A DNA stretch of 64,000 bases, from NCBI RefSeq assembly GCF_001544095.1, contig NZ_BCPT01000016.1:1-64000 (forward strand), written 5' to 3'. The notes below the pieces were generated by a model. That model ran no database searches. It was not told the DNA's origin and saw only the letters and a program-made list of their open reading frames with translations. Numbering within the stretch: position 1 is the stretch's first letter; each line of letters begins with the position of its first letter. Shown piece by piece: positions 60,062 to 64,000 of this stretch. The DNA comes from Enterococcus casseliflavus NBRC 100478. Its GTDB lineage: Bacteria > Bacillota > Bacilli > Lactobacillales > Enterococcaceae. The position numbers and the translations under genes were made by a program.

Positions 60062-61321
60062 CTACCTTCCGTCAGCTTTCATTGGATTAAAGAAAGCATT
60101 TAATGCGTTAATCATGGCTTTTTGATTGCCATTGTGTAAATAACTTGTTGTTAAGGTATAAAAATCATTTTCACTATTCCAATCTTTGGCTAACCAAACT
60201 AAATGACGATCAGTAAAAGCAAGTTCAGTTAAACCACTTAATGGTGAATCCTGAGTATTCTCGATAACGCCCTCAACAGCACACGGTGCACCATCTACAT
60301 CATAATATTTCTGCATCGCTTCAGGTGTTGTCATATATTCTACAAAACGTTTGGCTTCTTCTTTATGTTGAGAAGTTGCAGAAACTGATAAGGCTAGGTC
60401 TCCTGCGCCAATCGTTAGACTTTGACCTGCTTCATCTGCTGGAAAAGGAAAAGTTCCTACTTCAAAATCTGGATTTTGTGAATGAATCATCGGCATTGCC
60501 CATGAACCATTCGGCATAATCAACGCATCACCTTTTGTAAAAGTAACTACTGTATCGTTATAACCGGCACCTTGCCAGTTGTTTTGCAAAGCTTTTGGTT
60601 CTCTTAACAAATCTAATCGATTAAAATCTTTTTGCATTTCTTTGCTTTCAGCATTAATTCCATTAACTTCTGAGAAACGCCAAACATTGTTCGCTTCCTC
60701 TTCACCACCAGCAGCAGTCGCTAAAGCTAGTTGGTGATAACCATTTAAAGTCCAGCCTTCTGCTCCTGCAATCGCAAATGGTACTTTGTTTTGATCTTTA
60801 ATCTCAGCTACTATTTTTTCAAATTCTGCCCAAGTTTCTGGTGCTTGAATCCCCATTTCCTCAAAAGCAGTTTTGTTATAGTAAAAACCATAGACATTAG
60901 CGGTTAATGGTATGCTATATACACGATCCTCAATAGCAAAACGTTGTGCATATCCATTTTTGATATTCTCTAAATACGGTTCTTCGGTTAAGTCCTCTAA
61001 ATAACCAGCTTTCGCCCATTCTTTCAATTCTATACTTTGAGGATAAAGATTAATGACATCTGGTACATCGCCTGCAAGCATACGTGTTTTAATTACTTCA
61101 CCAGCATTCGGTACATCCACAACTTTTACATGAATATCAGGGTTTTTTGCTTCAAAATCTTTAGCAATCTCCTGAATCGTTTGAGTCATTTCTTTTTTTT
61201 GATTAAAAAACTCTATTTCTACCTTACCGCTTGCATCTTCCTGATTTTTTCCACAAGCAGTCAAAGAGATCGTTGCTCCTAGTGCTATACAAGCTAAAAT
61301 GATTTTTTTAGACCACTTCAT
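60062..61321 (-). CDS. ABC sugar-binding lipoprotein (MsmE/RafE type)
   Basis: A 419-residue solute-binding protein starting ATG 61321 behind GGAGGAGC. MKWSKKIILACIALGATISL followed by the lipobox LTAC gives a lipoprotein anchored at Cys. The mature part has the family-1 binding fold (ARMLAGDVPDVINLYPQSIE-like segment, YGFYYNKTAFEEMGIQAPET, FTKGDALIMPNGSWAMPM). It delivers the sugar to the two permeases that follow. A promoter with TTGACA and two operator-like repeats lies upstream. Confidence 0.92.
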   Translation of the reverse strand: MKWSKKIILACIALGATISLTACGKNQEDASGKVEIEFFNQKKEMTQTIQEIAKDFEAKNPDIHVKVVDVPNAGEVIKTRMLAGDVPDVINLYPQSIELKEWAKAGYLEDLTEEPYLENIKNGYAQRFAIEDRVYSIPLTANVYGFYYNKTAFEEMGIQAPETWAEFEKIVAEIKDQNKVPFAIAGAEGWTLNGYHQLALATAAGGEEEANNVWRFSEVNGINAESKEMQKDFNRLDLLREPKALQNNWQGAGYNDTVVTFTKGDALIMPNGSWAMPMIHSQNPDFEVGTFPFPADEAGQSLTIGAGDLALSVSATSQHKEEAKRFVEYMTTPEAMQKYYDVDGAPCAVEGVIENTQDSPLSGLTELAFTDRHLVWLAKDWNSENDFYTLTTSYLHNGNQKAMINALNAFFNPMKADGR

Positions 61322-61373
61322 TTTATGCTCCTCCTTATACAATTTGAATGCGTTTTCTTTTTTGTTAACACTA

Positions 61374-61416
61374 ATGTAACTGTTTACTAAGTGTTTTGTC
61401 AATATTTTTACTAAGT
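61374..61416 (-). promoter_or_regulatory. Promoter and repeated operator of the importer operon
   Basis: On the minus strand TTGACA (61397-61402), 17 bp, TTACAT (61374-61379). The decamer TTTACTAAGT occurs at 61383-61392 inside the spacer and at 61407-61416 just upstream, 24 bases apart. Such placement fits a repressor or dual regulator of alpha-galactoside use; no regulator gene for it is in the window. Confidence 0.65.
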
Positions 61417-61426
61417 TTAACTAAAA

Positions 61427-61459
61427 AAAGAGTAAGGAATTGAAAATTCCTTACTCTTT
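61427..61459 (-). terminator. Terminator after the GH4 gene
   Basis: AAAGAGTAAGGAATT pairs exactly with AATTCCTTACTCTTT around a three-base loop; on the minus strand T7 follows. It separates the GH4 transcript from the importer operon. Confidence 0.88.
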
Positions 61460-61469
61460 CAGCTTCTTT

Positions 61470-62780
61470 TTAATTATATTCAGGTAAATAGTCCCCATGT
61501 GCTTCGATTAAATCATCCACTAAATTTTTGATATCTGTTAAAGACAATTCAGATGATAGATGTGGATCTAAATACGCTGCTTGATAAATTTTTGATTTAT
61601 CTAGTGTTAAAGCGGCTTCTACTGTCAGTTCTTGAACATTGATATTCGTCCGATTTAAAGCAGCTAATTGTGTTGGCAATTCACCGACATAGGTTGGTTG
61701 CACGCCATTTTTATCGACTAAACAAGGTACTTCCACACAAACATCTGTCGGTAAGTTTGTGATTAAGCCTTTATTTAAGACATTTCCTGCAATCACTGAC
61801 GGAGTTCCTGTCGTAATAGAATCCATGATATATGAAGCATATTCACGGCTTCTCGTATGTGTTAACTCCCCATTATTTACAATGTCCTCTCGCATGCTTT
61901 CCCAATCATTAATTTGTTGTTCACAACGACGTAAGTATTCATCCAACGGAATCCCTAATTCGTCAATCAATTCTGGGTATTTTGATTTAATAAAGTATGG
62001 ATGGTATTCTGCATTGTGTTCACTTGATTCTGTAATATAGTAACCAAAACGTTTCAACAATTCAAAACGTACAGAATCTGGATGTGGATTTGGTTTTTCT
62101 GCAGCTAACTGACGAATTGTTGGATAGAAATCTTCCCCATTTTTTGTAATTTCCAACAAGAATGCCATATGATTAATGCCTGCAATTTTCCATTGAAAGT
62201 CATTTAAGTCATATTGATCGGCTATTCCTAAATGCTCAAACAATTCTGGTACGCATACTTGAACGCTATGACATAAACCAACAGTCTTAATACTCGTCGC
62301 TTTTAAAACACCCATGGTTAACATCGCCATCGGATTTGTATAGTTCAATAACCAAGCATTTGGACAAACTTCTTCCATTTCTTTAGCAAAGTCTAACATT
62401 ACTGGTAGTGTCCGTAGGGTTCTAAAAATCCCACCAATCCCCATGGTGTCACCAATAGTTTGTCGCAACCCATATTTTTTAGGAATATCAAAATCAATCA
62501 CTGTTGAAGGTTTATAACCACCCACTTGAATAGCATTGATAACAAAATCAGCCTCTCTTAACGCTTCTTTGCGATCATAATAAGAAACAATATCAGCACG
62601 ATTTTCATTCGAATTTTTATTAATATTTTTAAGCATTAAATTTGATTCTTTTAGTCGTTTTTCATCAATATCGTACAATGCAATATGTGCATCTTGTAGA
62701 CTTGGAGTTAACATCGCATCGCCTAATACGTTTTTTGCAAAAATAGTACTTCCTGCACCAATAAATGTAATTTTTGTCAT
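61470..62780 (-). CDS. melA: GH4 family alpha-galactosidase (MelA type)
   Basis: A 436-residue NAD- and metal-dependent GH4 enzyme, start ATG 62780 behind GGAGAG. MTKITFIGAGSTIFAKNVLG is the NAD fold, LLNYTNPMAMLTMGVLK and VGLCHSVQVCVPELF supply metal ligands (Asn, Cys, His), and WKIAGINHMAFLLEI follows. The CHSVQ form is that of MelA-like alpha-galactosidases/glucosidases acting on unphosphorylated sugar; 6-phospho-glycosidases have a different motif here. It belongs with the second ABC permease pair upstream. Confidence 0.88.
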   Translation of the reverse strand: MTKITFIGAGSTIFAKNVLGDAMLTPSLQDAHIALYDIDEKRLKESNLMLKNINKNSNENRADIVSYYDRKEALREADFVINAIQVGGYKPSTVIDFDIPKKYGLRQTIGDTMGIGGIFRTLRTLPVMLDFAKEMEEVCPNAWLLNYTNPMAMLTMGVLKATSIKTVGLCHSVQVCVPELFEHLGIADQYDLNDFQWKIAGINHMAFLLEITKNGEDFYPTIRQLAAEKPNPHPDSVRFELLKRFGYYITESSEHNAEYHPYFIKSKYPELIDELGIPLDEYLRRCEQQINDWESMREDIVNNGELTHTRSREYASYIMDSITTGTPSVIAGNVLNKGLITNLPTDVCVEVPCLVDKNGVQPTYVGELPTQLAALNRTNINVQELTVEAALTLDKSKIYQAAYLDPHLSSELSLTDIKNLVDDLIEAHGDYLPEYN

Positions 62781-62811
62781 GTACTTACTCTCCAATCACT
62801 AATTAATAGTT

Positions 62812-63636
62812 TTATAATTTACCACCTGTTGTAGCAATTCCTTCAATGAATTTTCTTTGGAAAACGATGAATATCACAACCATTGGCCAAATTGCTAATA
62901 ACGAACCTGCCATTAATTGTGGGAAGTTCGTGGCATATTGTCCTTGTAAGTTTGCTAATCCCGGAGCTAAAGGCATCTTATCAATTGAAGTATTGACAAT
63001 CAATGGCCACATTAAATCTTTAAATGCAAACAACGCTGTGAATATTCCAAGTGCAACCAATCCTGATTTAGCAAGCGGCAACATAATTTTGAAAAAGATC
63101 GTCCAAATATTGGCACCTTCTAAATAGGCCGCTTCCTCCAATTCATCAGGTAAACCTAAGAAAAATTGTCTTAATAAAAACGTACCAAACGCACTAACTA
63201 CCCCTGGTAATATTAATGCTGGAATTGTATTTAAAATACCCAATTTTTGTGCTAATAAATACTGTGGAGTAATAAAAATGGAACCGGGAATCATCATTTG
63301 AATAAGTACTAAGCTGAAAAAGATATTTTTCCCTGGAAAACTTAGACGCGCACAAGCATATGCAGCCATTGCTGAAAATAAAACCGAGCCAATCACTCGT
63401 CCAACAACCATTAAAAATGTATTGATATAAAAAGCCATGAATGGTAATAAATCAAGTACTTGTTGATAGTTACTTAGCTGAAATTTCTCAGGGAAAATTG
63501 TAGGTGGAATTTGGGTAGATTCAACCAACGTTTTCCCTGAAGTTAAAATCATCCAAATAAAAGGTAATGCCATTGCAATACCACCTAAAATAAGCATGAT
63601 ATGGATTGGCGCATTTGAAAAAAATTTATTTTTCAT
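62812..63636 (-). CDS. Second ABC sugar permease (MalG-like)
   Basis: A 274-residue permease with six helices; the EAA loop is LPDELEEAAYLEGANIWTIF. It differs from the MsmG-type protein at 58338-59168 and pairs with the partial gene at 63652. It lies 31 bases before melA. Together these genes suggest a second importer for galactosides. Confidence 0.9.
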   Translation of the reverse strand: MKNKFFSNAPIHIMLILGGIAMALPFIWMILTSGKTLVESTQIPPTIFPEKFQLSNYQQVLDLLPFMAFYINTFLMVVGRVIGSVLFSAMAAYACARLSFPGKNIFFSLVLIQMMIPGSIFITPQYLLAQKLGILNTIPALILPGVVSAFGTFLLRQFFLGLPDELEEAAYLEGANIWTIFFKIMLPLAKSGLVALGIFTALFAFKDLMWPLIVNTSIDKMPLAPGLANLQGQYATNFPQLMAGSLLAIWPMVVIFIVFQRKFIEGIATTGGKL

Positions 63637-63651
63637 AATTTGATAGCCTCC

Positions 63652-64000
63652 TTAATAGTTTACCCACTTTTTCTGCAACTTCATTTGAATTGCAGTAATA
63701 ATTAATATAATCACTAAAAGGAACATAACGATTGCCGAACCATATCCCTTGTCATTTAAAATAAATGAATGTTTATAGAATAAATAGGCTAATGATTGTG
63801 ATTTAAACATGGCGGTACTATTAGGAGTAATCATCATAAAAATAACATCAAATACTTGGAAAGCATTGATAACTGTTGTTACAACTACAAAAAATAATGT
63901 TGGTGTAACTAATGGTAACGTAATGTTGAAAAACTGCTGGATTGGACTAGCACCATCAATTTCCGCTGCTTCATAATAATCTTTAGGAATTTCTTGTAAG
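63652..64000 (-). CDS. Partial ABC sugar permease (MalF-like), 5' end beyond the window
   Basis: The last 115 codons or so of a permease. The frame is open to the window edge, reading LQEIPKDYYEAAEIDGASPI with the EAA loop, then PLVTPTLFFVVVTTVINAFQ and VFDVIFMMITPNSTAMFKSQ. The ATG near 63837 is internal, not the start. It is followed 15 bases later by the partner permease. A binding-protein gene is expected just outside. Confidence 0.88.
   Translation of the reverse strand, partial: LQEIPKDYYEAAEIDGASPIQQFFNITLPLVTPTLFFVVVTTVINAFQVFDVIFMMITPNSTAMFKSQSLAYLFYKHSFILNDKGYGSAIVMFLLVIILIITAIQMKLQKKWVNY

Overview
The window looks like a large, mosaic plasmid from a low-GC Firmicute, almost certainly Enterococcus (E. 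faecium or a close relative). The main reasons are an Inc18-type RepE initiator with its antisense/attenuator leader, a pAD1-type Fst toxin-antitoxin locus, an 808-bp IS1216, an Inc18-type resolvase/topoisomerase remnant, and strong AGGAGG ribosome sites throughout. No rRNA, tRNA, CRISPR array or conjugation gene was seen.

Region 1 (1-9.7 kb) is plasmid maintenance. It holds a partial HTH gene and a shortened copy of it, an S41 peptidase, several tiny membrane proteins, the Fst/RNA II addiction module, a cluster of structured hairpins, a ribbon-helix-helix-like protein, a small HTH protein, RepE with its counter-transcript RNA region, and a ParA/ParB-like operon flanked by AT-rich iterons.

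Region 2 (9.7-12.4 kb) is a damage-response cassette: a Y-family polymerase followed by YolD-like and SRAP genes, each of the latter two carrying one in-frame TAA. Region 3 (12.4-24.2 kb) is a defence and conflict island: a PD-(D/E)XK nuclease beside an AbiC-like membrane protein, a possible double-glycine-leader peptide, a secreted toxin with its immunity gene, a serine resolvase, a Gabija-type GajA/GajB pair preceded by a Fic-like protein, and a tyrosine recombinase. GajA has Asn instead of Lys in its Walker A motif and the Fic protein lacks the catalytic His.

Region 4 (24.2-42 kb) is metabolic and regulatory cargo. It has an AraC/DUF1349/MFS sugar module, a flavodoxin-like oxidoreductase with an HxlR regulator, a scar that joins an RHS-repeat fragment to a broken GH1 gene, an NAD/ADP-ribose cluster (macrodomain, class M sirtuin, PNPOx-like, Nudix), an NmrA-like reductase with an Rrf2 regulator, and a complete beta-glucoside PTS locus with a PRD-type regulator.

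Region 5 (42-56.1 kb) starts with an IS6 element set inside the end of an ISL3 element. It continues with 2,3-butanediol dehydrogenase and the acetoin dehydrogenase complex under the sigma-54 activator AcoR, with two recognisable -24/-12 promoters, and then the decayed Inc18 topB/resolvase segment and IS1216. Region 6 (56.1-64 kb) is an alpha-galactoside locus: GH36 and GH4 enzymes and two ABC importers, the second running off the window end.
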